62,291 nt of DNA, taken from positions 1-62,291 of the forward strand of contig SKJG01000025.1 in NCBI GenBank assembly GCA_007116035.1, in the 5' to 3' direction. Under the pieces are notes generated by a model. The model was not told the origin of the DNA, made no database searches, and was given only the letters and a program-made list of their open reading frames with translations. How positions within the stretch are numbered: the first letter of the stretch is position 1; every line of letters begins with the position of its first letter. Source of the stretch: Thioalkalivibrio sp. Lineage in GTDB: Bacteria; Pseudomonadota; Gammaproteobacteria; Ectothiorhodospirales; Ectothiorhodospiraceae. Shown in pieces: positions 37,252 to 46,001 of the stretch. Position numbers and translations under genes: made by a program.

Positions 37252-38148
37252 TCAGGGAGCCGGAAAGACCGTGTCGGCCGCGAACACCGGCCCGTCCACG
37301 CAGACACGCTTCATGGCTACGCCTGCCGGCGTGCGCACCGCGACCGTGCAGCCGGCGCAGCCACCGACCGCGCAGGCCATGTATTCCTCCAGCGAGACCT
37401 GACACGGGGTCTCGAATTCTGCGGCAAGTGCGGCACAGGCCTCCAGCATCGCGTGGGGCCCGCAGGCGTACAGCTCCACCTGTGCCAGTAGGGCAGGTTC
37501 CAATCCTGCGAGCCAGGGCCGCGCCAGATCGGTCACGAAACCCGGATGGGCGCCCGGTATTCCGGCGCGCGAGGTCAGTCGGCAGGCGATTCCCCAGTCC
37601 TCCAGCAGCGGCAGGGTCGCAATCGCGCCGTCGGGCAGCCCCGGCCAGAGAATCTCGGACGGCCGCGGCCGGAACGGAAACGGCACCTCGGATCCCAGGA
37701 TCGCGCGGGTCTGGGCGGCCAGACCCTGTTGCTGCAGGTGATCGGCGAGAAAGATCATCGGCGGGATTCCGACGCCGCCGCCCAGCAGCAGACGCAGCGG
37801 CCGCTCCTGGTTGAGCACGAACGGCTGGCCGATCGGGCCGAGTACGCTGAGCCGGGCGCCAACAGGCTGCCGGCTCAGGGCCCATGTCCCTTCGCCCACG
37901 GCCTTGTAGAGAAATTCGACCCAGCCCCGTTCCGGGTGCACGCGCTGGATCGACAGGGGCCTGCGCATGGGCAGTCGCGGGTCGCACTGCAGGTGCACGA
38001 ATTGCCCTGGCCGGGCGCGCGCGGCGCACTGGGGCGCCTGTAGCTTCAGGATCCACTGGTCGCCCGGGTGGGCCGCGTGTTCCAGGATCTCGGCATCGTC
38101 CTCCAGGAAGATGCTGCCGCGATGGCTGCGGTCGGGTTCGGTACTCAT
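37252..38148 (-). CDS. Dihydroorotate dehydrogenase electron-transfer-subunit-like flavoprotein (PyrK family)
   Basis: PyrK-type proteins carry FAD and a [2Fe-2S] cluster and pass electrons from dihydroorotate dehydrogenase type 1B to NAD. The 298-aa protein has the FAD-binding pattern MRRPLSIQRV, the glycine motif LLLGGGVGIPPMIFLADHL, and the cluster ligands in EEYMACAVGGCAGC ending with VCVDGPVF. It overlaps the pyrX-like gene by 4 bp, so it is the last gene of the pyr operon. No pyrD is in this window, so its electron partner is not shown. Confidence 0.85.
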   Translation of the reverse strand: MSTEPDRSHRGSIFLEDDAEILEHAAHPGDQWILKLQAPQCAARARPGQFVHLQCDPRLPMRRPLSIQRVHPERGWVEFLYKAVGEGTWALSRQPVGARLSVLGPIGQPFVLNQERPLRLLLGGGVGIPPMIFLADHLQQQGLAAQTRAILGSEVPFPFRPRPSEILWPGLPDGAIATLPLLEDWGIACRLTSRAGIPGAHPGFVTDLARPWLAGLEPALLAQVELYACGPHAMLEACAALAAEFETPCQVSLEEYMACAVGGCAGCTVAVRTPAGVAMKRVCVDGPVFAADTVFPAP

Positions 38149-39437
38149 GCTGCGGCCTCGATGGGTAGGGTCCAGGCGGGGCGCCCGGCCACCCAGGTTT
38201 CGGTGACGTGGCCGGAAAAGCTCCAGCTCATGAAGGGTGTGTTGGCCCCGGCGCTGAGCCAGGTCTCCCTGCTGATGTCGGTTCGGCCGTCGGGATCGAA
38301 CAGCACGAAGTCCGCCGCCGCGCCGGGCGCCAGGCACCCGCCCGCCAGCCGCAGGATCGCCGCGGGTCCCGAGGTGACGCGTGCCAGGGCATCGGGCAAC
38401 GCCAGCAGGCCGTCCTCGACCAGGCGCAGGGTCAGCGGCAGCAATGTCTCCAGGGCGCTGATCCCGGGACGCGTCTCGGCAAAAGGTCCCAGCTTGCTGT
38501 CGCTCTCGTGGGGCTGGTGATCCGAGCAGATCGCGGAGATATCGCCGCGGGCGACCGCCTCCCGCAGGCCCTCGCGATCGCGCTGCGTGCGCAGGGGCGG
38601 GATCATGTGGCAGAAGGGATTGAAGTCGGCGGCATCCATCTCGGTCAGGAATAGCTGGTGCGCGGCCACGTCCGCCGACACCGGCAGGCCGTCCGCTCGG
38701 GCCTTGGCCACCATTTCCGCACCGCGCCGGGTCGATAGGCGGTTCACGTGGACCCGGGCCCCGGTCTGCTCGACCAGCGCCAGGATCATGCCCAGCGCCG
38801 CCGTCTCCGCAGCCTCGGGAATGCCGGGAAGGCCGAGCCGGGTGGACACCGCGCCCTCGTGAACGCAGCCGGAGCCGGCGAGGGCGGCATCCTGCGCCGA
38901 CAGCGCAACCATCAGATCGAAGGTTGCGGCGTATTCCATGGCCCTGCGCAGCACCAGGGGGCTGTCCAGGGGGCGGTGGGCATTGCTGACCGCGACGACC
39001 CCGGCGCGCTTCAACGCAGCGAGCTCGGCCAGCTGTTCACCGTTCAGGCCGCGTGTCAGCGCCCCCATCACGAGTACACGCACGCCGCAGGCCTGCTCGG
39101 CGCGGCGGGAGATCAGTTCCACCTCGGCCGGTGAATCCACCGGGGGATCCGTATCGGGCGGCATCACCAGGGTGGTCACACCGCCGCGCGCGGCCGCGAG
39201 GGTCTCGCTGGCGATGGTCGCCTTGTGCTCTTCGCCGGGTTCGCGCAGGTGGGCGGACAGGTCGATCAGGCCCGGGAACAGCCAGCGGCCATGGGCATCG
39301 ATCCGCCGGCGCGGCTCGAAGCCCTCCGGGATGTCGCCCAGCGCAAGGATCTCGCTGCCCTGGATGCAGACCGGCGCCACTCCATCGAAGCCGCTGGCCG
39401 GGTCGATCACCCGCGCGTTCTCGATCAGGACACTCAT
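38145..39437 (-). CDS. pyrX: Inactive dihydroorotase homologue (PyrX / PyrC') of the aspartate transcarbamoylase complex
   Basis: The protein has the amidohydrolase fold (430 aa; INARVIDPA-type start, [26 protein letters not shown]). Metal ligands of active dihydroorotase are missing: HxH is Ser61-Ala-His63, the SDDG Asp is replaced in AVSNAHRP, the HxED His is Ser180, and the HVCH second His is Arg233. Only Asp306 and one His remain. Pseudomonas PyrX has the same condition and acts as a structural partner of PyrB. It overlaps pyrB by 4 bp. Catalytic dihydroorotase must be encoded elsewhere. Confidence 0.9.
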   Translation of the reverse strand: MSVLIENARVIDPASGFDGVAPVCIQGSEILALGDIPEGFEPRRRIDAHGRWLFPGLIDLSAHLREPGEEHKATIASETLAAARGGVTTLVMPPDTDPPVDSPAEVELISRRAEQACGVRVLVMGALTRGLNGEQLAELAALKRAGVVAVSNAHRPLDSPLVLRRAMEYAATFDLMVALSAQDAALAGSGCVHEGAVSTRLGLPGIPEAAETAALGMILALVEQTGARVHVNRLSTRRGAEMVAKARADGLPVSADVAAHQLFLTEMDAADFNPFCHMIPPLRTQRDREGLREAVARGDISAICSDHQPHESDSKLGPFAETRPGISALETLLPLTLRLVEDGLLALPDALARVTSGPAAILRLAGGCLAPGAAADFVLFDPDGRTDISRETWLSAGANTPFMSWSFSGHVTETWVAGRPAWTLPIEAAA

Positions 39438-40441
39438 GCGCTGCGCACCCCCATCACCATGGACATGACCGCCATGCGCACCGCGATCCCGAAGGTGACC
39501 TGCTGCAGGATCACCGACTGCGCGCCATCGGCGACCGCCGAGTCGATCTCCACGCCACGGTTCGCCGGGCCGGGATGCATGACCAGACAGTCGGGCTTGG
39601 CCACGAGCAGGCGCCGCTCGGTAAGGCCGAAGAGCTGGAAGTACTCGTGTTCCGAGGGCAGGTGCGCGTGCTCCATGCGTTCCCGCTGCAGGCGCAGCAT
39701 GATCACCACGTCGACGTCGCGCAGGCCCTGCTCGAGGTTGTGGAACACGTGCACGCCGAGATCCTCGACATGCGCCGGCAGCAGGGAATGCGGCGCGACC
39801 ACGCGCACCTCTCCGGTCTGCAGGATGTTCAACGCATGAATCTGCGAGCGTGCGACCCGCGAATGCAGGATGTCTCCGACGATCGCGATCTTGAGCCGGG
39901 TGAAGTCGCCCTTGAATCGGCGAATGGTGAACATGTCCAGCAGGGCCTGCGTGGGATGGGCATGACGACCGTCCCCGGCATTCAGCACACTGATTCCGGG
40001 CTCGACGTGCCGCGCCATGAAATGGGCGGCGCCACTCTGCTGATGCCGCACCACGAACATGTCCACGTTCATGGCCTCGAGGTTGCGCAGGGTGTCCAGC
40101 AGGCTCTCGCCCTTGGTGGCCGAGGAGGTGCTGACATTGATGTTCAGCACATCCGCCGAGAGCCGCTTGGCGGCAAGCTCAAAGGTGGTTCGGGTACGGG
40201 TGCTGGCCTCGAAGAAAAGGTTCACGATCGTCTTGCCGCGGAGCAGCGGCACCTTCTTGACCGCCTTTTCGTTCATGTTCGCAAACGATTCGGCGTTGTC
40301 CAGAATCTCGGTTACCAGTTCCCGGCTGAGGCCCTCGACCGTCAGCAGGTGGCGTAGCTGGCCCGTGGAGGTCAGCTGCAGGTTGTTTGGCAGCGGACCG
40401 GGTTGTGGCAGCGAACGGGCCGGGAAGGCCGCTGTGATCAA
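39434..40441 (-). CDS. pyrB: Aspartate carbamoyltransferase catalytic subunit
   Basis: PyrB joins carbamoyl phosphate and aspartate, the committed step of pyrimidine synthesis. The 335-aa protein has the carbamoyl-phosphate motif [30 protein letters not shown], and [12 protein letters not shown]. The N-terminal extension of about 25 residues ([18 protein letters not shown]) is typical of the Pseudomonas-type class A enzyme that needs PyrX. It overlaps pyrR and pyrX by 4 bp each. Confidence 0.97.
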   Translation of the reverse strand: MITAAFPARSLPQPGPLPNNLQLTSTGQLRHLLTVEGLSRELVTEILDNAESFANMNEKAVKKVPLLRGKTIVNLFFEASTRTRTTFELAAKRLSADVLNINVSTSSATKGESLLDTLRNLEAMNVDMFVVRHQQSGAAHFMARHVEPGISVLNAGDGRHAHPTQALLDMFTIRRFKGDFTRLKIAIVGDILHSRVARSQIHALNILQTGEVRVVAPHSLLPAHVEDLGVHVFHNLEQGLRDVDVVIMLRLQRERMEHAHLPSEHEYFQLFGLTERRLLVAKPDCLVMHPGPANRGVEIDSAVADGAQSVILQQVTFGIAVRMAVMSMVMGVRSA

Positions 40442-40944
40442 CGCCCATCCTCCAGTTGCACTCGCTCCAGGCGCAGCGGTTCGGGGCCGCGCAGCTTGAT
40501 CTGCTCGCCGGTTCCGAGTTCCATGTGGGCGCCGACGATCGCCGCCTCGACCGGGAGTTCGCGTCCGTCGCGCTCCACCAGCACGGCGAGGGTCACCGAG
40601 GCCGGCCGCCCGTAATCGAACAACTCGTTCAGTGCCGCGCGGATGGTGCGCCCGGTGAACAGCACGTCATCGACCAGCAGGATGTGTTCGTTGTCCAATT
40701 CCTCGGGCAGTTCCGAGGGGCGCACCTGCGGGTGCATGCCGATGCGCGAGAAGTCGTCGCGATAGAAGCTGATGTCCAGCTTGCCCATCGGCCGTGTATA
40801 CCCCATGCGTTGACGCAGGGCCTCGGCGATCCAGACGCCTCCGGAGTGGATGCCGACGACGATCGGCTGTTCGATCCCGCGCTGCTCGAAGTGGCGCCGG
40901 GTCTGTTCGGCCATGCTGTCCAACAGGGATGCGATCTCAGGCAT
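40438..40944 (-). CDS. pyrR: Bifunctional pyr operon regulator / uracil phosphoribosyltransferase PyrR
   Basis: The 168-aa PRTase-fold protein has the PRPP motif [29 protein letters not shown], and [17 protein letters not shown], all PyrR-like. In Gram-positives PyrR binds pyr mRNA; in Pseudomonas relatives a regulatory role at the operon is reported. No PyrR-type RNA anti-antiterminator was recognised here. It overlaps ruvX by 8 bp and pyrB by 4 bp. Confidence 0.95.
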   Translation of the reverse strand: MPEIASLLDSMAEQTRRHFEQRGIEQPIVVGIHSGGVWIAEALRQRMGYTRPMGKLDISFYRDDFSRIGMHPQVRPSELPEELDNEHILLVDDVLFTGRTIRAALNELFDYGRPASVTLAVLVERDGRELPVEAAIVGAHMELGTGEQIKLRGPEPLRLERVQLEDGR

Positions 40945-41338
40945 TGCGAGTATTCTCCATAAACCAGCCTTCCAGGATGACCGCGGCGGCATGGGCGTCC
41001 AGGCCCGGGTCGCTTCCGCGGTGCCGGACACGCTCGCGCCCCAGGTGGGAGCTCAGGCGCTCGTCGGCCCAGTATACCGGCAGGTCGTGACCCCGGCCGA
41101 GTTCTTCGGCAAATCGACGGATCGCAGGTCCCAGCTCCGTCGGCGCACCGTCGGCGCGGGTCGGCCAGCCGACGACGAAGGCATCGGGCCGCCATTCCGC
41201 CACCAGCGCGGCGATGGTCTTCGGGGCGTCCGGAGAGTTGGAGCGCACCGTGACCAGCCCCCGGGCACTTCCGGTGATCTTGTCACCGACGGCGATGCCG
41301 AGGCGGCGCTGGCCGTAGTCGAAGGCCATCAGCCGCAC
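40937..41338 (-). CDS. ruvX: YqgF / RuvX Holliday-junction resolvase-like (pre-16S rRNA nuclease)
   Basis: The RNase H-fold protein has MAFDYGQRRLGIAVGD with the first catalytic Asp, VVGWPTRADG, WADERLSSH and a last Asp in DAHAAAVILEGWF. Proteins of this family mature the 5' end of 16S rRNA or act on junctions. GTG 41338 lies 2 bp after the algH stop and gives 133 aa. A second start at ATG 41329 is possible and is nearer the conserved core. Confidence 0.92.
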   Translation of the reverse strand: MRLMAFDYGQRRLGIAVGDKITGSARGLVTVRSNSPDAPKTIAALVAEWRPDAFVVGWPTRADGAPTELGPAIRRFAEELGRGHDLPVYWADERLSSHLGRERVRHRGSDPGLDAHAAAVILEGWFMENTRNA

Positions 41339-41340
41339 GA

Positions 41341-41919
41341 TCAGGCGTGTCCGGCAACCTGGCTGATCAGGTTCATGTCGATACCGATGAGCTGGGCCGC
41401 AGCATTCCAGCGCTCGTAGGGGGGCAGCGCGAACAGGATGGACTGGCTGGCGGGAGCCACCAGCCAAGCATTCTCGGCGATTTCATTCTCGAGCTGACCC
41501 GGTCCCCAGCCTGCGTAGCCCAGTGCGATCAGGGTCTGCTCGGGACCCTCTCCCATCGCCATGGCCTCGAGGATATCGCGGGAGGTCGTCAGCGACAGCC
41601 CGCTGGACAGCTTCCGGGTGCCGTTCCATTCCTTTTCCGGCGAATGCAGCACGAAGCCGTGTTCGGGCTGGACCGGTCCACCGCGAAACACCGTCTGCTC
41701 CGTCAGTGTCGACGCCGGGTCCAGATCCAGTTGCCGCAGCATCTGTTCCAGCGTGAGGTCGATCGGATGGTTGATCACCAGGCCCATCGCCCCGTCGTCA
41801 CCATGCTCGCAGATGTAGGTGACCGTGTGGCCGAAATAGCCGTCCTGCAGGCTGGGCATCGCGATCAGGAAGTGATCGCGCAGTCCATCGGTGGTCGAAC
41901 TGGGTATGGAATGGGCCAT
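41341..41919 (-). CDS. algH: AlgH / YqgE family protein (UPF0301)
   Basis: The 192-aa protein has LRDHFLIAMPSLQDGYFGHT, VTYICEHGDDGAMGLVINHP, VFRGGPVQPEHGFVLHS, and LIALGYAGWGPGQLENEIAENAW, the full series of UPF0301 motifs. It is named for a link to alginate regulation in Pseudomonas, but its molecular function is not settled. The algH-ruvX pair is one of the most conserved gammaproteobacterial neighbourhoods, as here. Confidence 0.95.
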   Translation of the reverse strand: MAHSIPSSTTDGLRDHFLIAMPSLQDGYFGHTVTYICEHGDDGAMGLVINHPIDLTLEQMLRQLDLDPASTLTEQTVFRGGPVQPEHGFVLHSPEKEWNGTRKLSSGLSLTTSRDILEAMAMGEGPEQTLIALGYAGWGPGQLENEIAENAWLVAPASQSILFALPPYERWNAAAQLIGIDMNLISQVAGHA

Positions 41920-41995
41920 GGCTAGAGTATCAGCCGGTCGGCTCCCGCCCGCAAGGGAGGCGGCGACGGATTTGCCTGCCGGCCAGCGAGCCGGT

Positions 41996-42883
41996 TCACC
42001 GCGCGCGCTCGACCCGGTCACGCCGGAAGGCCCAGGTCCGGGTGATCACGATGTGGTCGTACTGCTCGCGCATGCTCTCCGTGAACGGCGCGAAGGGCTG
42101 CGCGAGTTCGACGATGCGCATCGCGGCCTGGTCGAGGATCGGTTCCCCCGAGCTTTGCGCGATCCCGATGTTCTGGACCCGACCCTCGGCATCCAGCCGC
42201 ACCGAAAGCACCAGCGATCCCGACAGGCCCTGGCGCCGCGCCTCGTCCGGGTAGTTCAGGTTGCCGATCCGCTCCACCTTGCGTATCCAGGCCTCCAGGT
42301 AGGCCGCCTCCGGGGCGGCCCGCGCGGCGAGGGTGTCGAGGTAGAGGGTGCGGCTTGCACGGGACAGCAGGGGTTGTGCCGTCTCGCCGGGAGTGGCGCG
42401 GGCAGCCTCCAGGCCCCGTGCCATCAGCATCGCCGCGGAGGGTGCCTCGGTTGCCTCGGCAGCGTCGACAGGATCCAGTTCGCGCGGCTCCGGCGCCGTC
42501 TCGGGTGCTGGAGCGACCGTCGTCAGGGGATCCGGCTCCGGCTGCGCCAGCGCCTCGGCCGGCTGTGGCAAGGCCTGGACTGGCTCCGGTTCGGCGATGC
42601 GTTCCCCGATGGTCTCCGGGCTGCGTGCCACCTGGCTCTCGTCGGCGGCCCCGCTGGCGGCCTGGGCCTCGGTCGCGATGTGCTCCGCCACCTCCGGTTC
42701 CTGGACGGGATCCGGAACCTCGACCCAGGTCACGTCCAGCGTCACCTGGTCGGGGCGTTCGCCCGACAGCATCTCGAAACCGACCCCGAGGATCACCAGC
42801 GCGTGCAGCACCAGCGCCAGGAACAGGGTCAGCCCGAGCCGGCTGCCGTCATCCGGATTGGGTTGTGGAAGGGTCGCGGACAT
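41996..42883 (-). CDS. TonB-family energy-transducing protein (TonB3-like)
   Basis: The 295-aa protein has an N-terminal inner-membrane helix (GLTLFLALVLHALVILGVGF with the His typical of TonB). A Pro/Glu-rich periplasmic spacer (residues about 60-150, PEPVQALPQPAEALAQPEPD) is followed by a TonB C-domain with YLEAWIRKVERIGNLNYPDE, GLSGSLVLSVRLDAEG and IVITRTWAF. It sits between gshB-side genes and algH, like TonB3 of P. aeruginosa, which is linked to twitching motility. It could also energise the TonB receptor at 3.9-6.0 kb. Its start lies within the end of the Gx-transporter gene (35-bp overlap). Confidence 0.9.
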   Translation of the reverse strand: MSATLPQPNPDDGSRLGLTLFLALVLHALVILGVGFEMLSGERPDQVTLDVTWVEVPDPVQEPEVAEHIATEAQAASGAADESQVARSPETIGERIAEPEPVQALPQPAEALAQPEPDPLTTVAPAPETAPEPRELDPVDAAEATEAPSAAMLMARGLEAARATPGETAQPLLSRASRTLYLDTLAARAAPEAAYLEAWIRKVERIGNLNYPDEARRQGLSGSLVLSVRLDAEGRVQNIGIAQSSGEPILDQAAMRIVELAQPFAPFTESMREQYDHIVITRTWAFRRDRVERAR

Positions 42884-43391
42884 GTCTTTGGATGCGCGGA
42901 TCTGCAAGCACCGATGCGGTCAGTATACCCGTGACCACGCCGGTGATCAGTCCCGCGAGCAGCAGCGGCGGCAGCAGCAGTGGCAACTGGGGGTGGGGGA
43001 TGATCACCGCCCAGGCGAGCAGGAACTGGCCGAGGGTATGGGCGATCGCCGCGGGCACCGCGAGACCGAGGGCACTGAGATGGCGCGGATGCAGTCGCAG
43101 CAGGGGCGCCAGCACCGCGAGCGCCGCCAGCGCCCCGGTCAGGGATAGCCAGAAACCCGGGCTCAACAGGGTGCCCAGCAGCAGGCTGGCGCCGACGACG
43201 CGCAGCAGGGTCACGGCCAGCGCGGCCCGCCAACCGAGTGTGACCAGGGTCACCAGCGTGATCACGTTGGCCAACCCCGGCTTGATTCCCGGGACGGGGC
43301 TGGGGATCGCCGCCTCGATCACCTGCAGGCCAATGGCCAGGGCGGCCAGCGCGGCAATGCGGCGATCCGCAAGCACCGGGTCGGTGTTCAC
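42849..43391 (-). CDS. Gx transporter family membrane protein (heptaprenyl diphosphate synthase component I type)
   Basis: The 180-aa protein has about five hydrophobic helices. The family hallmark IPSPVPGIKPGLANVITLVT follows the first helix, then LLRVVGASLLLGTLLSPGFW and the LLAGLITGVVTGILTASVL end. The family is often encoded with NusG domain II proteins and ApbE; its relatives occur in flavin-based electron-transfer loci. The annotation as part of an isoprenoid synthase is historical. It overlaps the tonB-like gene by 35 bp. Confidence 0.85.
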   Translation of the reverse strand: MNTDPVLADRRIAALAALAIGLQVIEAAIPSPVPGIKPGLANVITLVTLVTLGWRAALAVTLLRVVGASLLLGTLLSPGFWLSLTGALAALAVLAPLLRLHPRHLSALGLAVPAAIAHTLGQFLLAWAVIIPHPQLPLLLPPLLLAGLITGVVTGILTASVLADPRIQRHVRDPSTTQSG

Positions 43392-43411
43392 CGGGTCTCC
43401 CGCATGGCCGG

Positions 43412-43783
43412 TCAGTAGTGCATGCTGTCGAAATCACTCCGCGCGCCGCGCACCTGCAGCGTCAGGCGGTTGGGCAGGCTCACCGCCATGTCCCCGGGGC
43501 GCTCCAGCCAGCCCGCGGCCTCGCAGATGCCCTGGTTGCCCGGCGAACGCAGGCAGCGGGCACGCCCGGGCTGGATCTCGATCTCGGTGACGCCGGCGGG
43601 TCCCTCGACCCGGATGGCCCGGTTCTCGGTGAGTGGATAGTGGCGTGGGTCCACGCCGGCCTGCGTGATCACCAAGTGCGTCGAGTCCCCGCCGGGCGCA
43701 TAGCCCAGCGCGAAGCTTGACGTCACCAGTGCGGTGGCCAGCGCCACGACCACCGCGTCGCCCCAACGCAGGCCGCGGATCAT
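43412..43783 (-). CDS. NusG domain II (NusG_II) extracytoplasmic protein
   Basis: The 123-aa protein has a single N-terminal hydrophobic segment (GDAVVVALATALVTSSFALGY) and one NusG_II-type domain. The core is YPLTENRAIRVEGPAGVTEI with IQPGRARCLRSPGNQGICEA then AGW, carrying two Cys in the conserved CxxSPxxxxxC arrangement. The end has SLPNRLTLQVRG. It is unrelated in role to the elongation factor NusG. It overlaps apbE by 4 bp and lies 20 bp before the Gx-transporter gene. Confidence 0.85.
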   Translation of the reverse strand: MIRGLRWGDAVVVALATALVTSSFALGYAPGGDSTHLVITQAGVDPRHYPLTENRAIRVEGPAGVTEIEIQPGRARCLRSPGNQGICEAAGWLERPGDMAVSLPNRLTLQVRGARSDFDSMHY

Positions 43784-44859
43784 GGAGCGATCGCGCCGAC
43801 GCCGGGCTCCGCCGCGCGGATCCGGCGGATGACCTCGCGGCGGAACTCGACCCGGGGCACCATCTCCGGGGTCAGTTCGACCGAGCCGTCCGGCAGCACC
43901 ACCAGCGCCTTTTCCACCCCGAGACGCTGGGCATACAGCGGCCAGTCGTCGGGTCCCGCGATCATCAGGGTGGTGGCAGCGGCGTCGGCCAGTGCGGGAT
44001 CGTCGTGCAGCACGGTGGCCGCAACGAGACCGCGGCTGGGCCGCCCGCTGCGCGGATCGATCACGTGGTGAATCCGCTCGCCCTCCCATTCATAGCCGCG
44101 TTCGTAGTCGCCCGAGGTGAACAGGGCCTCGTCGGACCCCAGTTCGATGCTCGCGAGCACGCCCTGGCCGAGCGGGTCGCGCACGCCGATGCGCCAGGCG
44201 CGGTCACCCGGCCGTCCGCGCGTCATCAGGTCGCCGCCGGCGTTGACGATCGCGTGCTCGACGCCCAGGTCGGCGAGCAGGTCCAGGCTGCGCGCCACGG
44301 CGAAACCCTTGCCCATGCCCCCGAAGTCCAGCTGCAGATCTGGATGATTCCCGCGCAGACGTACTCCTCGGCGCTCGATATCGCTCATGCGGGGCGGGTC
44401 GGCCAGCAGCGCCTCCAGTTGTTCCGCATCGGGCGGGGGGCCGGCGGCTTCGTCCAGGTGGAAACCCCAGGCGGCGATCAGGCGTCCCAGGGCGGGATTG
44501 AACAGCCCGTCGGTCAGGCTCTCCAGTTCCTGCGCATACTCGATCAGCGGCAGGACCGAGGGCGGTGCACTGAATTCGCCGCCCAACGCGAGCAGCTGGT
44601 TGGTTCGTCCCAGCGAGCCCGGTTCCCAGGCATGCCAGGAGGTGTGCATGATCTCCAGCTCCTCGCTGAGCTCCGATTCGATTCGCGTCAGGTCGTGCAC
44701 GCCACCCGGGTACACCGTGATGTCGACCAGCGTGCCGAACGCCTGGAAGGTCAATCGGTCCGTTTCGGGCTTGCGGTCACAGCCGGCGAGCGCGATCAGC
44801 GACAGCAGGAGTGCGGCCGTCGCAGCACGCAGCCAGGGGTGCGGTTGGGAGGGGGTCAT
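43780..44859 (-). CDS. apbE: FAD:protein FMN transferase (ApbE), lipoprotein
   Basis: ApbE attaches FMN covalently to Thr/Ser of target proteins outside the cytoplasm. The 359-aa precursor has a lipoprotein signal ending LIALAGC. The domain contains FQAFGTLVDITVYPG, TSWHAWEPGSLGRTNQLL, LDFGGMGKGFAVARSLDLL and VNAGGDLMTRG, followed by HHVIDPRSGRPSRGLVAATVL with the metal-binding Asp region and ADAAATTLMIAG. No Rnf, Nqr or NosR target is in this window; the adjacent NusG_II and Gx proteins may be functionally linked. It overlaps gshB by 4 bp. Confidence 0.95.
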   Translation of the reverse strand: MTPSQPHPWLRAATAALLLSLIALAGCDRKPETDRLTFQAFGTLVDITVYPGGVHDLTRIESELSEELEIMHTSWHAWEPGSLGRTNQLLALGGEFSAPPSVLPLIEYAQELESLTDGLFNPALGRLIAAWGFHLDEAAGPPPDAEQLEALLADPPRMSDIERRGVRLRGNHPDLQLDFGGMGKGFAVARSLDLLADLGVEHAIVNAGGDLMTRGRPGDRAWRIGVRDPLGQGVLASIELGSDEALFTSGDYERGYEWEGERIHHVIDPRSGRPSRGLVAATVLHDDPALADAAATTLMIAGPDDWPLYAQRLGVEKALVVLPDGSVELTPEMVPRVEFRREVIRRIRAAEPGVGAIAP

Positions 44860-45812
44860 GCGGGTTGGCTCGCCTCCAGGTACTCGATGAACCGGCTGGC
44901 GATATCGAGACCGCAGGCCTTGTCGAGTTCGCGAATCCCGGTGGGGCTGGTCACGTTGATCTCGGTCAGGTAATCGCCGATGACGTCGAGGCCCACGAAA
45001 TCAAGCCCGCGGGCGCGCATTTCCGGTGCCAGTTGCGTGCAGATCCAGCGGTCGCGCTCGGTGAGCGGAACCGCTTCGCCGCGACCGCCCGCTGCCAGGT
45101 TGGCACGCGACTCGCCCGCGGCCGGAATACGCGCCAGCGCGCAGTCGACCGGCTCGCCGTGGATCAGGATGATGCGTTTGTCGCCCTGCTGGTACTCGGG
45201 CAGGAAACGCTGCGCGATCACCGTGCGTCGGTCGAACTGCGTCATCAGTTCCAGGATCACGGACACGTTGGGGTCGCCCTGGTCCAGCCGGAACACCGAC
45301 GCTCCGCCCATTCCGTCCATCGGCTTGACCACGATCCGCTCCTGCTCGGCCAGGAAGGCCCGGATGCGCGCGCGGTCGCGGGTGATCAGCGTCTGCGGGC
45401 AACACTGCGGGAAGTGGGCGGTGAAGGCCTTCTCGTTCACGTCCCGCAGTGCACCGGGGCGGTTGACCACGCGCACTCCGGATCGCTCCGCGAGTTCCAG
45501 TGCGTAGGTCGCGTAGACGTACTCGAGATCGAAGGGCGGATCCTTGCGCATCAGCACGATGTCGAAGCGCGTCATCGCCCCCTCGACCGCGTCGTCGAGG
45601 GTGACAAAATCCCGGGGCTGGTCGCGGACCGTCACCGCCTGGCTCCGGGCGTATGCGACCCCGTCCCCGATCCAGAGGTCGGACAGATGCATGTAATGCC
45701 CCCGATGGCCACGTCGGGCCATGGCCAGCAGCATCGCGAAGGTGGAGTCCTTGGCCGGCTTGATGGTTTCGATCGGGTCCATTACAACCCCGATGGCAAG
45801 CTGTCTGGGCAT
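44856..45812 (-). CDS. gshB: Glutathione synthetase
   Basis: The enzyme adds glycine to gamma-glutamylcysteine with ATP. The 318-aa protein has the family start GVVMDPIETIKPAKDSTFAM, RKDPPFDLEYVYATY, VVNRPGALRDVNEK, VVKPMDGMGGASVFRL (ATP-grasp), and EINVTSPTGIRELD. It heads the long minus-strand supra-operon. Its upstream 190 bp to the FimL-like gene are a divergent control region with no recognised site. Confidence 0.97.
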   Translation of the reverse strand: MPRQLAIGVVMDPIETIKPAKDSTFAMLLAMARRGHRGHYMHLSDLWIGDGVAYARSQAVTVRDQPRDFVTLDDAVEGAMTRFDIVLMRKDPPFDLEYVYATYALELAERSGVRVVNRPGALRDVNEKAFTAHFPQCCPQTLITRDRARIRAFLAEQERIVVKPMDGMGGASVFRLDQGDPNVSVILELMTQFDRRTVIAQRFLPEYQQGDKRIILIHGEPVDCALARIPAAGESRANLAAGGRGEAVPLTERDRWICTQLAPEMRARGLDFVGLDVIGDYLTEINVTSPTGIRELDKACGLDIASRFIEYLEASQPA

Positions 45813-46001
45813 GTCGCGGTCGTCTCCTTGGTATGGTCCCAGTATGCCATGATGCGCCCATTGGTTCGGCGGGGCGCCGCTGTGCCCGGTAGCCGGTTTG
45901 TGGCACATTCCCGACCCTGTCGTCCGGTGGGCCCCGACCCGCAGGGATGACTCCGCCCCCGGCCCGCTCGGGTCTTTCCCTCCGTGCGACCCGACCATCG
46001 A

